Origin: Saccharothrix carnea
GTDB lineage: Bacteria; Actinomycetota; Actinomycetes; Mycobacteriales; Pseudonocardiaceae
Direction: 5' to 3'
DNA: 64,000 bases
Assembly (NCBI RefSeq): GCF_003014735.1
Contig: NZ_PYAX01000002.1
Coordinates: forward strand, 744,001 to 808,000
Position 1 is the stretch's first letter. Each line of letters opens with the position of its first letter. The translations under genes and the position numbers were made by a program. The notes below the pieces were generated by a model. That model was given only the letters and a program-made list of their open reading frames with translations, did not search any database and was not told where the DNA came from. Below, one piece after another: positions 1-8,957 of this stretch.

Positions 1-17
1 GTTGATCACCCCGCACA

Positions 18-872
18 ATGGCGGCCATGCGCAGGCCGAGGGTGTTCGTCGCGGGTCCGGTGTCGTGGAACCGGTTGGTCGTGCTGGACCGGTTGCCGGA
101 AGCGAGGCCGCACACCGCGTTCGCGGCGGGTCACCGCACGACTGTCGGCGGCACGTCGGCCGGCAAGGCGTTGAACCTCGCCTCGCTGGGCGCCGACGTC
201 ACCCTGCGGACCGTCATCGGTGACGACGAAGCCGGCCGCTCGGTGCTCGACGTGCTCGAACGGGCCGGGGTCGAGGTGATCGCCGAGGTGGTCGACACCG
301 CCACCGAGCAGCACCTCAACCTGATGGACCCGCACGGCGGACGGGTGTCGATCTACCTGGAACTCCCCCGGCTGCGCGAACCGAAGCACGACGAGCGCGC
401 GCTCGCGGCACTGGCGTCAGCCGACGCCGCGGTGATCGACCTCGCCGACCACGCCCGGCCCCTGCTGGCCGCGGCCCGTGCGGCCGGTGTGCCGGTGTGG
501 TGCGACCTGCACGACTACGACGGCGCCGCCGAGTTCCACCGCGACTTCCTCGACGCGGCCGACCACGTGTTCCTCAACGACGACGGTTTCGCCGACCGGG
601 ACGCCCTGCTGGTGTTCCTCAAGTCGCTCGACAAGCCCGCCGTGGCCACGCTCGGTGCGGACGGCGCGCTGGCCGTCGTCGGCGGCGCGATCCACCGCGT
701 GCCCGCCGTGCCCGTCGAGGAGATCGTGGACACCAACGGCGCCGGTGACGCCTTCGTCTCCGGGTTCCTGGTCGCCCACCTCGCGGGCACGGGCATCGCC
801 GCGGCGATGGCCGCCGGAGCCCGCCAAGCCGCGCTCTGCCTCGGTTCAGCGGGCCTGGCGCCCGAAATGTGA
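18..872 (+). CDS. PfkB-family carbohydrate kinase
   Basis: Predicted cytosolic ATP-dependent sugar or nucleoside kinase of the ribokinase/PfkB superfamily, 284 aa, the usual length. The C-terminal signature DTNGAGDAF (residues 238-246, catalytic Asp244) is intact, and the N-terminal Gly-rich substrate region (VGGTSAGKALNLASLGADV) is present. An in-frame TGA at 3-5 limits the N-terminus, so the gene is complete; ATG 27 is an alternative start. It runs toward a LacI-type repressor 79 bp downstream, with that repressor's putative operator in the gap. The substrate cannot be read from sequence; a sugar linked to the downstream repressor is an inference. Family assignment is strong. Confidence 0.88.
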   Translation: MAAMRRPRVFVAGPVSWNRLVVLDRLPEARPHTAFAAGHRTTVGGTSAGKALNLASLGADVTLRTVIGDDEAGRSVLDVLERAGVEVIAEVVDTATEQHLNLMDPHGGRVSIYLELPRLREPKHDERALAALASADAAVIDLADHARPLLAAARAAGVPVWCDLHDYDGAAEFHRDFLDAADHVFLNDDGFADRDALLVFLKSLDKPAVATLGADGALAVVGGAIHRVPAVPVEEIVDTNGAGDAFVSGFLVAHLAGTGIAAAMAAGARQAALCLGSAGLAPEM

Positions 873-888
873 CCGTCAAGGCCTTGCT

Positions 889-910
889 GAAAGTCTTTGC
901 AAGGACTTTC
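889..910. promoter_or_regulatory. Near-perfect 22-bp palindrome, putative LacI-family operator
   Basis: Arms GAAAGTC (889-895) and GACTTTC (904-910) flank TTTGCAAG; 20 of 22 positions are symmetrical. It lies 41 bp before the LacI-type gene at 952, so autoregulation is likely. The 12-mer TCTTTGCAAGGA (894-905) recurs exactly at 6324-6335 in the alpha-amylase upstream region. Confidence 0.6.
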
Positions 911-951
911 CTTCGTGTTTGCGCGTGTCGCCGCGACGGAAAGGGACCCAC

Positions 952-1977
952 ATGGACGGCGTGACCGCCCGGTTGAGCGACATCGCCGCGCAGGCCGGGG
1001 TCAGCGAGGCGACGGTCAGCCGGGTCTTCAACGGCAAGTCGGGCGTGTCGACGGCCACCCGCCAGGCGGTGGTCGCCGCGATGGACCTGCTCGGCTACGA
1101 GCGACCGCCCCGGTTGCGCCAGCGCAGCGCCGGGCTCATCGGGCTGATCACGCCCGAGCTGGGCAACCCGATCTTCCCGGCGCTCGCGCAGGTCGTGGAG
1201 CAGGTGCTGACCGGCGCGGGCTACACGCCGCTGCTGTGCACGCAGACACCGGGCGGGTCGACCGAGGACCAGCTGACCGAAATGCTGGTGGACCGGGGCG
1301 TGGCCGGGATCGTGTTCGTCTCCGGCCTGCACGCCGACTCCACCGCCGACATGGGCCGCTACACCAAGCTCGCCGGGCGCGGCATCCCGTTCGTCATGAT
1401 CAACGGCTACACGGAGAAGGTCTCGGCGCCGTTCATGTCGACCGACGACCGCGCGGCCATGCGGCTGGCCGTGTCGCACCTGGTGGAGCTGGGGCACGAG
1501 CGCATCGGCCTGGCGGTCGGTCCACGGCGGTTCGTGCCGGTGCTGCGCAAGATCGAGGGGTTCGTGCAGCACATGCGCACCGCCCTGCCCTACACCGCCG
1601 AGCAGGCCGAGGCACTCGTGCAGCACTCGCTGTTCACCGTCGAGGGCGGGCAGTCCGCCGCCACGGCGTTGCTGGACAAGGGGTGCACGGCGATCATCTG
1701 CGGCAGCGACCTGATGGCGTTCGGCGCGATCCGGGCGGCACGGCAGCGCGGGCTGGGCGTGCCGCAGGACGTGTCCGTGGTCGGGTTCGACGACTCGCCG
1801 CTGATCGTGTTCGCCGACCCGCCGCTGACCACGTTGCGCCAGCCCGTCGAGGCGATGGGACAGGCGGCGGTCAACGCGCTGCTGGAGGAGATCGGCGGCA
1901 CGCCCGCTCCGCACGCCGAGTTCGTGTTCCTGCCCGAGCTCGTGGTGCGCGGCTCGACGGGCGCGGGGCCGAGGTGA
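952..1977 (+). CDS. LacI-family transcriptional repressor (maltose/starch type suspected)
   Basis: LacI/GalR regulator of 341 aa, normal length. An N-terminal lambda-like HTH covers about residues 7-27 (LSDIAAQAGVSEATVSRVFNG), followed by the minor-groove hinge region and a periplasmic-binding-protein-like sensor domain. ATG 952 is chosen because an AAGGGA ribosome site (941-946) stands just upstream and the HTH begins at once. A palindrome at 889-910 shares a 12-mer with the secreted amylase promoter 5.4 kb away. Streptomyces MalR/Reg1 repressors recognise TTGCAAG-type repeats at amylase genes (from memory), so control of starch use and of itself is the best guess. The ligand is unknown. Confidence 0.9.
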   Translation: MDGVTARLSDIAAQAGVSEATVSRVFNGKSGVSTATRQAVVAAMDLLGYERPPRLRQRSAGLIGLITPELGNPIFPALAQVVEQVLTGAGYTPLLCTQTPGGSTEDQLTEMLVDRGVAGIVFVSGLHADSTADMGRYTKLAGRGIPFVMINGYTEKVSAPFMSTDDRAAMRLAVSHLVELGHERIGLAVGPRRFVPVLRKIEGFVQHMRTALPYTAEQAEALVQHSLFTVEGGQSAATALLDKGCTAIICGSDLMAFGAIRAARQRGLGVPQDVSVVGFDDSPLIVFADPPLTTLRQPVEAMGQAAVNALLEEIGGTPAPHAEFVFLPELVVRGSTGAGPR

Positions 1978-2936
1978 CCGCCGGTCGGGCGAGGGCGCTG
2001 CGCATGCGGGCGCAACGCCTGACGACCCCCGCCCGTTCGCTGTCGGAGTTGCTGCACGACGTGGTGGCCGTGCAGGCGCAGGACGTCACCGCCGCCGGAC
2101 TCGCCGTGCGCGCCCGCACCACCGGCGTCACGCCGACCGACCTGCGCGCCGCGCTCGACGCCGGTGACGTCGTGCGGACCTGCGCGATGCGCGGCGCGGT
2201 GCACCTGCTGCGCCGGGAGGACGTCGGCTGGCTGGTGGCGCTGCTCGGCCCGGTGAACGTGGCCCGGTCCCGGCGTCGCCGACTGGAACTCGGCCTCACC
2301 GACGAGGTGTGCGCGCGGGCGTTGGACGTGCTGCGGGAGGTGCTGACCGAACCGCTGACCAAGCCGCAGGTCGTGGCCCGGCTCGCCGACGCGGGCGTGG
2401 CGCTCGACCCGGCCACCCCCGCGCCCGCCTACCTGCTGGCCCACGCCGCCAACCTGGGCGTGGTCTGCGCGGGCGAGTCGACCTACCGGCTGCTTCCCCG
2501 CACCGACGACGAACCACGCGGTGTCGCCGAGCTGATCCGCCGTTACCTGCGCGCCTACGGCCCCGCGACGGTCGAGGACTTCACCGCGTGGAGCGGCCTG
2601 CCCGAGGTCGAGGTGCGTGCCGCGTTCCCGTTCGACGACCTGGTGGAGGGCAAGCACGGCTGGCAACTGCCCGCCACCGACGCCGCCGACCTGGACGGCA
2701 CGGTCCGCCTGCTCGGCCCGTTCGACACGTTCCTGCTCGGCTACGCCGACCGCACCTTGCTCCTGGCCCCCTCGGACGCTGTCCGCGTGCGGCCCGCCGG
2801 TCCGCACGTCGTCGTGGACGGCCAGGTGCGCGGCACGTGGCGGCGCCGTGACGGCCGGGTCGTGGTGGAGCAGTTCGGCCACATCCCGGTGTCCGAGCTC
2901 GACGTCGAGGTGGAGTCGGTCCTGGCCTGGGCCTGA
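1974..2936 (+). CDS. Winged-helix DNA-binding domain protein (HTH_42 family)
   Basis: 320-aa protein of the HTH_42 (formerly DUF1006, AlkX/YcaQ-like) family. Family cues are the early segment RAQRLTTPARSLSELLHDVVAVQAQD, a middle FxxWSGL-type repeat (VEDFTAWSGLPEVEVRAAF) and the C-terminal stretch with LLGPFDTFLLGYADRTLLL. Some relatives are DNA glycosylases for bulky or cross-linked lesions; for most members activity is untested. GTG 1974 overlaps the repressor stop as GTGA, so the two are translationally coupled. No link to the repressor's sugar role is apparent; the pairing may only reflect shared transcription. Confidence 0.8.
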   Translation: MTAGRARALRMRAQRLTTPARSLSELLHDVVAVQAQDVTAAGLAVRARTTGVTPTDLRAALDAGDVVRTCAMRGAVHLLRREDVGWLVALLGPVNVARSRRRRLELGLTDEVCARALDVLREVLTEPLTKPQVVARLADAGVALDPATPAPAYLLAHAANLGVVCAGESTYRLLPRTDDEPRGVAELIRRYLRAYGPATVEDFTAWSGLPEVEVRAAFPFDDLVEGKHGWQLPATDAADLDGTVRLLGPFDTFLLGYADRTLLLAPSDAVRVRPAGPHVVVDGQVRGTWRRRDGRVVVEQFGHIPVSELDVEVESVLAWA

Positions 2937-3189
2937 CCGGGTCGGCGGGACCCTCCGCGCCCTGAGGGTGACCGACCGCCGGGGCGGCGGTGCACGACGT
3001 GACTCCGCTTGCGCACGACCACAGACCTCTCCCCCCGGTTGTCGGCGGGACCGCGGTGGACGAGCGCGAGCACCCCGGATCCGGCGGTCAGGACCAGCAC
3101 CGCGGACCACGCGACGACATCGTCCTTCCACCCTGGAGATCGCCCCGACAGCGGCGCACGTGTCACCACGTCACCCGAACGTGTGGGAT

Positions 3190-3230
3190 CCGGCGGGCGG
3201 GCGGTGGGAGAGTGCACACCCGCCCGCCGG
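3190..3230. terminator. 12-bp perfect hairpin downstream of the amylase gene
   Basis: CCGGCGGGCGGG (3190-3201) pairs perfectly with CCCGCCCGCCGG (3219-3230) across a 17-nt loop. It begins four bases after the amylase stop on the minus strand and can also end transcription arriving from the winged-helix gene. No U-tract follows on either strand. The rest of 2937-3189 holds nothing I can support. Confidence 0.55.
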
Positions 3231-3233
3231 AAG

Positions 3234-6218
3234 TCACCTCAGGTACGGGCCGTCGACGCCGACCTTGCCCGGCGCCGGGTTGCCCGGCAGGTCCAGGACG
3301 TAGACCCGCGCGTTGCCCCGGCCGCCGGGGCTCGCCGTGAGCGTGCCGCCGGTGACCACCCTCGTGTCACCGGTGACCGCGTCGCGGTAGGTGCCGTTCG
3401 GGACGCCGGAGAACGTGGCCGAGCCCGAGACCGCCACGAGCGCGAAGCTGTCCACCGAGCCGGACGTGTAACGGCGCTTGAACGCCATCCCGCCGGACAC
3501 GCCTTCGGTCGAGTACTGGCCCTTCTGCAGCGCGGGCACCGCACGGCGGATCTGGTTGAGCCGCTGCACGTGCTTGACCAGCGGTTTCTGCAACGTGGTC
3601 GCGACCGCGCCGGACGCGGACGACACCACCCCGTAGTCCGACGCCGTCACCGACCCCGCCAGGTGGTCGCCGTAGTACGCCCGCCCGGTCGTCGCCAACG
3701 GGCACGTCGGACCGCAGTCGATCGGCTTGCCCGCCTGGAACTCGACCTCCGAGCCGTAGTAGAGCGTCGGGATGCCCCGGAACGTCCACATCAGGCTCAT
3801 GTTCTCCGCCCACGCGTCCGTGCCGCCCGCGTACCGCACGCTGGACTTGTTCGGCCCGAAGTCGTGCGAGTCCACGTACGTCACGTTGTAGGTGGCGTCG
3901 TTGGTGGAGTCGTCGGAGTCCTTCGCGTTCCAGAACGCGTTGTTCGCGTCGCCGAAGTTCATGTGCATCCGCATGTCGATGATGTTCATGCCGGAGGACT
4001 TCGAGTGGTCCGGCGCGTGGTAGGCGTTGCCGTCGAGGAACGCGTTGCGGCTCGTCGGCTGCCCGCCCGTGCCCATCCCCTGCTCGTAGGTGTACTGCTC
4101 CAGCGACGCGGTGGCGTCGTCGGCGCTGTACTCGCGGCGCTCCTCCCAGGTGAAGAACTGCGCCGAGTGGTTGACCGAGCCCCGGTTCCACTTGTCGTTG
4201 ACGAACGCGGCGACCTCGCCGAAGACGAAGAAGTCCCGTCCCTTCCCGCCGAACTTCGCGGTGGCGTGCTGCTGGATCGCGGGCAGGAACCGGCGGTTCC
4301 ACGTCACGCGCGGGATGTGCACGGCGGTGTCGACGCGGAACCCGTCCACGCCCATGTCGATGAACCGGTTGTAGGCGTCGATCAGGTACTTCTGCACGAT
4401 CGGGTTCTCGGTGTCGAAATCGGCCAGGTCCTCGTGCAGCCAGCACGACCGGGAGTCCTCGCCCTCCCAGTTGCCGATCCAGCAGCGGTGGTAGAGCTGC
4501 GCCGGGAACATCCCCGACGTCGGACTGGGCCACTGGCAGCTGTAGATCCGATAGCCCTCGGGACTTGTGTGCCGGGTCGGCTTGCCCCAGTCGACGCACG
4601 TGTTGCCGGTCGGCTCGGTGGTCGACCACAGGTCGCCGTTGTAGTACGACTTGCCGGTGTTCGGGTCGATGGTCAGGCCGTCGTACTCGAAGCCCCGCAC
4701 CGGCTGGTCGTAGTACCACGACCACTGGTCGTCGCGGACGCCGAACACCTTGGCCTGGAACAGACCCTTCGCGCCCCACCGCGAGCTGTGGTTGTAGACC
4801 ACGTCCTGGTAGATCTTCAGGCCCTTGGCGTGCGCTGTGTCGATCAGGTCCTGGTAGGTCGCGCCGGGTGTCTCCAGGCGCGGGTCGACGCGGTAGAAGT
4901 CCCAGCCGTGGTAGCCGTGGAAGTCGTAGTCCGAGCGGTTGAGCACGACGGGGGTGATCCAGACCGCGGAGAAGCCGAGGCCCTTGATGTAGTCGAGCTT
5001 GTCGATCAGGCCTTGGAAGTCGCCGCGGAACATCGGGTCGTTGTTGGCCGCGTTGCCCGAGCGGACGTGCTGGCTGCCGCCGCGGTTGTTGGCCGTGACA
5101 CCGTCGTTGAAGCGGGCGGTCATCACGAAGTAGATCGAGTCCTCGCGCGGGTCACCGCCCAACGGCGTGCCGCCCGGTGGTGCCGGCGGGGCGTCGCCGG
5201 TCGTGACGGCCACCGACGCGCCCGGCCCGGACTTGTTGCCGGCCGCGTCGTAGGCCTTCAGCGAGTACGTGTAGGTCGTGTTCGCGGTGAGCGGTCCGTC
5301 GGCGAAACCCACCGTGCCGGTGTTGCGCACGACCGTGCCCAACGCGCCGCCGGCACGGGTGATCTCGTAGCCCGCGACCGCGACGTTGTCGGTGGACGCC
5401 GTCCAGGTCAGCGAGACGGTCAGGCCGGACGCCTCGGCCCGCAGCCCGGCGGGCACGCTCGGCGCGACCGTGTCCTGCGGGGCAGGGGGTCCGCAGGGAT
5501 CGGCCGCAGCGGCCGTGACCACACCGTCCTTCACGGTGCTGCGCCCGAGGCCGACCGCGTAGTCGGCGCCGTTGTTGTTGTCCCACTGGCCGGAGCCGTT
5601 GTTGAACGCGGCCTTGAGGCTGGTGGCCTGGCCGAGGTCGATCGAGGCACGGGCCCAGTCCGGGCACACCTGCTCCATCACCACACCCGGCACGGCCGTC
5701 CACGTGCCGCCGGTCGGCTGGTAGTGGATCCGCACCGCCGTCCAGTTCCGCGTCTTGGTGGAGTAGTAGACCTCGGCGTTGTTCGTCGGACCGGGGTCCG
5801 GGTCGGGCCCTGATCCGCACGGGTCGCCGACACCCGTCACGCCGGCGGCGACGGTGACGTCACCCGTGCCCAGGCTGTAGTTCCGGCCGTTGTTGTTGTC
5901 CCAGGTGCCCGAGCCGTTGTTGAACACCGCGACCAGGCCGGTGGCCTCGCCCAGCGACACGGTCTTGCGCACCCAGCCCGCGCACGCCGCCGGTTCCATG
6001 CGCTCCCCCGGCACCGCCGTCCACGGTCCGTTGCGCGGTTGGTAGTGCACGTTGGCGACCGGCCACCCCGAAGGCAGGCGGTAGAAGACCGTAGTGGTGT
6101 CGGCGGCGGTGGGCGCGGTCGTCCGGTGCTCGGCGGAACTGCCCGGCGCGACCCCCGTTCCCCCGACCAGCCCGAGGGCTACGAGTAAGGCGGTCAGTCG
6201 TCGCGATCTCGCTCGCAT
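3234..6218 (-). CDS. Secreted multi-domain alpha-amylase (2x CBM25, FN3, GH13)
   Basis: 994-aa exported starch-degrading enzyme. Start at 6218 gives a classic signal peptide (MRARSRRLTALLVALGL, then an AxA-like site near residue 30). Two CBM25 starch-binding modules (about 45-140 and 150-245) each contain IHY/VHY and WTAVPG motifs; an FN3 linker domain spans about 255-345; the GH13 catalytic domain fills the rest. GH13 regions are visible: DVVYNH, GFRVDTAVH (nucleophile Asp630), FGEV (acid/base Glu668) and VDSHD (Asp786). It endo-cleaves alpha-1,4-glucan. It diverges from a LuxR-type regulator and its promoter holds two TGCAA-N4-TTGCA palindromes related to the LacI-type operator at 889-910. 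An upstream in-frame ATG at 6344 would bury the signal peptide and was rejected. Confidence 0.93.
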   Translation of the reverse strand: MRARSRRLTALLVALGLVGGTGVAPGSSAEHRTTAPTAADTTTVFYRLPSGWPVANVHYQPRNGPWTAVPGERMEPAACAGWVRKTVSLGEATGLVAVFNNGSGTWDNNNGRNYSLGTGDVTVAAGVTGVGDPCGSGPDPDPGPTNNAEVYYSTKTRNWTAVRIHYQPTGGTWTAVPGVVMEQVCPDWARASIDLGQATSLKAAFNNGSGQWDNNNGADYAVGLGRSTVKDGVVTAAAADPCGPPAPQDTVAPSVPAGLRAEASGLTVSLTWTASTDNVAVAGYEITRAGGALGTVVRNTGTVGFADGPLTANTTYTYSLKAYDAAGNKSGPGASVAVTTGDAPPAPPGGTPLGGDPREDSIYFVMTARFNDGVTANNRGGSQHVRSGNAANNDPMFRGDFQGLIDKLDYIKGLGFSAVWITPVVLNRSDYDFHGYHGWDFYRVDPRLETPGATYQDLIDTAHAKGLKIYQDVVYNHSSRWGAKGLFQAKVFGVRDDQWSWYYDQPVRGFEYDGLTIDPNTGKSYYNGDLWSTTEPTGNTCVDWGKPTRHTSPEGYRIYSCQWPSPTSGMFPAQLYHRCWIGNWEGEDSRSCWLHEDLADFDTENPIVQKYLIDAYNRFIDMGVDGFRVDTAVHIPRVTWNRRFLPAIQQHATAKFGGKGRDFFVFGEVAAFVNDKWNRGSVNHSAQFFTWEERREYSADDATASLEQYTYEQGMGTGGQPTSRNAFLDGNAYHAPDHSKSSGMNIIDMRMHMNFGDANNAFWNAKDSDDSTNDATYNVTYVDSHDFGPNKSSVRYAGGTDAWAENMSLMWTFRGIPTLYYGSEVEFQAGKPIDCGPTCPLATTGRAYYGDHLAGSVTASDYGVVSSASGAVATTLQKPLVKHVQRLNQIRRAVPALQKGQYSTEGVSGGMAFKRRYTSGSVDSFALVAVSGSATFSGVPNGTYRDAVTGDTRVVTGGTLTASPGGRGNARVYVLDLPGNPAPGKVGVDGPYLR

Positions 6219-6252
6219 CACTGCTCCCGTCACGCTCCATTGCGCAAGGTGG

Positions 6253-6341
6253 TGCAATTCCTTGCAGGCTAGACCCGGTGTCCCGCAGGCGTAAACGGTC
6301 TGACTAGCGTCGATGCGGAACGATCTTTGCAAGGATTTGCA
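6253..6341 (-). promoter_or_regulatory. Amylase promoter with two operator-like palindromes
   Basis: On the minus strand a -35 (TTTACG, 6290-6295) and -10 (TAGCCT, 6266-6271) are separated by 18 bp. TGCAAGGAATTGCA (minus strand, 6253-6266) touches the -10. TGCAAGGATTTGCA (plus strand, 6328-6341) lies upstream and is 13/14 identical in opposite orientation. Both match the TGCAAGGA core at 898-905, implying control by the LacI-type repressor. The distal copy also precedes the divergent LuxR-type gene. Confidence 0.55.
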
Positions 6342-6412
6342 CACTGCTCCACCCGTGCGTCGCTTGGTCGATCTCGCGGCACGCGCACCGGCCGATGTCG
6401 TACGGTGTCCGG

Positions 6413-8713
6413 ATGACCGAGCGGGCAGCGGGAGGCGGTGTGGTGCCGCGTGCGCTGAGTTCGTTCGTCGGCCGCAAGGATCTGCTGGCCGAACTGCGCC
6501 GGCGGATGGGTGTCGCGCCGCTCATCACGCTGACCGGCGTGGGCGGTGGCGGCAAGACGCGGCTGGCGCTGGAACTGGCGGCGCAGGTGCACCGCGCGTA
6601 CGACGACGGCGTCCGGGTGGTGGAGCTCGCGTCCGCGCGCGGCGGCGACCCGGAGTTGTTGGCACAGGTCGTGTTGAGCGCAGTCGGCGTGCCCGACCAG
6701 GCCACCACGACGCCGTTGGAGACGTTGGTCGACTACCTGCGGCCGCGGCAGGTGCTGCTGGTGCTGGACAACTGCGAGCACCTGGTCGAGCCGGTAGCGC
6801 ACCTGGTGCGCGCGGTGCTCGCCGCCGCCCCGGGCGTGCGGGTGCTGGCCACCAGCCGGGCCAGGCTGCGGGTGCCCGGCGAGGTGCTGGTCATGGTGCC
6901 GCCGCTGGACGTACCCGCCGAGGACGCGCCGATGGACCTCGACCACGAGTCCGTGGCGCTGCTCGTGGACCGGGCCGAGGCGAGCGTGCCGGGCTGGCGG
7001 GTGACGCCGGAGAACTGGCCGGACGTGGTGCGCGTGCTGCGTCGCGTCGCGGGCATCCCGCTGGCCATCGAGCAGGCCGTGGTGCGGATGCGCTCCATGC
7101 CGGTGTCGCTGCTGGCCGACCGGCTCGACGACGTGATGCGCGTGCTCACCGCCAACGACACCACCGCCGTCGAGCACCACCAGACCATGGCCGCGCTCAT
7201 CGACTGGAGCCACGCCCACTGCACGCCCGCCGAGCGCCTGCTGTGGGCACGGCTGTCGGTGTTCGAGGGTGGCTTCAGCCTCACCGCCGCCGAGGACGTC
7301 TGCGCGGGCGACGGCCTGCCCACCGACGACGTCGCGGACGCTCTGGCAGGTCTGCTGGACAAGTCCATCGCCCTGCCCTCCGCCGACCGCAGCCGTTACC
7401 ACCTGCTGGAGCCGTTGCGCCAACACGGCGCCGCTCGCCTGCGCGCGGCCGGCGAAGTGGACGCCGTGCGGCAACGTCACCAGGACTACTTCCGCCGCGA
7501 GGCCGCCCGCCTCGCCGAGGCCTTCGCCGGGCACAACGAAGCCGCGCTGCTCGCGGCCGTCGACGCGGACATGGCCAACCACCGGGTCGTCCTCAACGAC
7601 CTGATCCGCAACCCCGACACCGCGCACGCCGGTCTCCTGATGAGCGTCGACCTGGCCCGCACCCGCTGGTACACCTACGCCGGTCGATTACCGGAAGAAC
7701 GGCTCTGGCTGGGACGCGCGCTCGCCGCCACCCCACCGACCGCCGACCCGTTGCGCGCCAGCGCCATCGCCCTCGACGCCTGGATCGCCCTGTGCCTCGG
7801 CGTGGAACGCGAACTCGTCGCCCGCCGCGTCGACGAAGCCGACGCCATGGCCCGCGAGGTCGGCGGCCCGGTACCCGCCGTCACCTTCGTCCGCGGCGCC
7901 TACGCCGTCCTCGCCCTGGGTGCCATCGACGGCGTGGAACTGCTCCGCCAGGCCCACGAGGAATTCGGCGCGCTCGGCCCGGCTTTCGCCGTCGACCACC
8001 ACCTGTCCCACATCCTGCTCACCGTGTCACTGGTCCTGCTCGGCTCCCGCGAACAAGCCGAGCCCGCCGCCGAGGAGTTCTACGCCGAGTGCCAACGACT
8101 CGGCGCCCTCTGGGGCATCAGCTGGGCCCACTGGTGCCGCGGCGTCGTGCAGACCCGCTGGGGCGACCCGGTAGGCGCCCTCGACGTCCTGATGGAAGGC
8201 CTGCGGGTCCAACGCGAGATCCGCGACAAGTGGGGCCCCCTCTGGTCCATCGAAGCCCTCGGCTGGGCCCACTCCCGCGCCGGCGACGGCTCCGCCGCCG
8301 CCCGCATGCTCGGCCTCGCCCACGGCCTGCACCGCGTGACCGGCGTCCGAGTCGACGGCCTGGTCCCGTTCGCCTGGGTCACCGCCCAAGCCGTCGCCCG
8401 CGCCAAAGCAGTCCTCGGCGACGACGAATACGCCCGCGCCTACGCCGGCCCGGCGGAATCCGTCGAGCAAGCCCTGGCCATCGTCCTCGACGAAGTACCG
8501 ACCCCCGAACCGGACCGCCGCCCCGGCGGCCTGACCCCGGCCGAGTGGAACGTCGCCAAACTCGTCGGCGACGGCCTCTCCAACCCTGAAGTCGCCACCA
8601 GACTGGTCATCTCCCCCGCCACCGTCCACACCCACCTGACCCGCATCTACCGCAAACTCGACATCACCAGCCGCCACCAACTGATCACCCTGCTGGCCAG
8701 CATGGCCGACTGA
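6413..8713 (+). CDS. LuxR-family regulator with AAA/NB-ARC-like ATPase and TPR-like region
   Basis: 766-aa transcriptional regulator. The N-terminus has FVGRKDLLAEL followed by a Walker A GVGGGGKT (42-49) and a Walker B-like LLVLDNCEH, the layout of actinobacterial AfsR/LAL-type ATPase regulators. A long helical, TPR-like middle follows. The C-terminus (about 703-766) is a LuxR HTH: LTPAEWNVAKLVGDGLSN then VISPATVHTHLTRIYRKL. ATG 6413 stands six bases after TACGGT (6401-6406), fitting a leaderless transcript; ATG 6395 is possible. Divergence from the amylase gene across operator-like repeats suggests, but does not prove, a part in starch metabolism. Confidence 0.87.
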   Translation: MTERAAGGGVVPRALSSFVGRKDLLAELRRRMGVAPLITLTGVGGGGKTRLALELAAQVHRAYDDGVRVVELASARGGDPELLAQVVLSAVGVPDQATTTPLETLVDYLRPRQVLLVLDNCEHLVEPVAHLVRAVLAAAPGVRVLATSRARLRVPGEVLVMVPPLDVPAEDAPMDLDHESVALLVDRAEASVPGWRVTPENWPDVVRVLRRVAGIPLAIEQAVVRMRSMPVSLLADRLDDVMRVLTANDTTAVEHHQTMAALIDWSHAHCTPAERLLWARLSVFEGGFSLTAAEDVCAGDGLPTDDVADALAGLLDKSIALPSADRSRYHLLEPLRQHGAARLRAAGEVDAVRQRHQDYFRREAARLAEAFAGHNEAALLAAVDADMANHRVVLNDLIRNPDTAHAGLLMSVDLARTRWYTYAGRLPEERLWLGRALAATPPTADPLRASAIALDAWIALCLGVERELVARRVDEADAMAREVGGPVPAVTFVRGAYAVLALGAIDGVELLRQAHEEFGALGPAFAVDHHLSHILLTVSLVLLGSREQAEPAAEEFYAECQRLGALWGISWAHWCRGVVQTRWGDPVGALDVLMEGLRVQREIRDKWGPLWSIEALGWAHSRAGDGSAAARMLGLAHGLHRVTGVRVDGLVPFAWVTAQAVARAKAVLGDDEYARAYAGPAESVEQALAIVLDEVPTPEPDRRPGGLTPAEWNVAKLVGDGLSNPEVATRLVISPATVHTHLTRIYRKLDITSRHQLITLLASMAD

Positions 8714-8863
8714 CCCACCACGCCCCCGCAGTGCCGCGCCCCGCCACCGTCTCGAAGCCGGGCAGGCTTGGCGGGCGCTTCATCCGCCGGGCCTGCCCGG
8801 CTTTGGCCTGCCTGGAGTGCCCGTAAGGGGCCCCATGTCAAATCGAGCCGGACTCAAGCAGCC

Positions 8864-8951
8864 TGAGCGTTGAACTCACACGCTCCGAGCGTTGGACTCT
8901 CGCGCCCTGAACGTACGACTCTCGCGTTCTGAACGTAGGACACGCGAGAAG
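8864..8951. repeat. Four tandem 22-bp repeats
   Basis: Units begin at TGAGCGT 8864, CGAGCGT 8886, TGAACGT 8908 and TGAACGT 8930, spaced exactly 22 bp. The core is about TGARCGTWSGACTCTCGCG, with the first unit more diverged and the last truncated. The array fills the gap between the convergent LuxR-type and P450 genes and ends at the P450 stop. No terminator-like U-tract is seen. Function unknown. Confidence 0.75.
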
Positions 8952-8957
8952 GTGAGG

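Noticed and set aside
2741..3217. Minus-strand frame with one hydrophobic segment
   Set aside because: About 200 bp overlaps the end of the winged-helix gene, the C-terminal half is low-complexity Arg/Ser, and no ribosome site is seen. A short membrane remnant cannot be excluded.
3009..5813. Long open frame antisense to the amylase
   Set aside because: Val/Arg/His-rich low-complexity protein with no motif, whereas the opposite strand encodes a complete GH13 enzyme.
6219..6344. Upstream amylase start at 6344
   Set aside because: Would place 42 residues before the signal peptide and overlap the promoter and operators.
8864..8951. CRISPR array
   Set aside because: Repeats are directly abutting with no unique spacers, and no cas gene is near.
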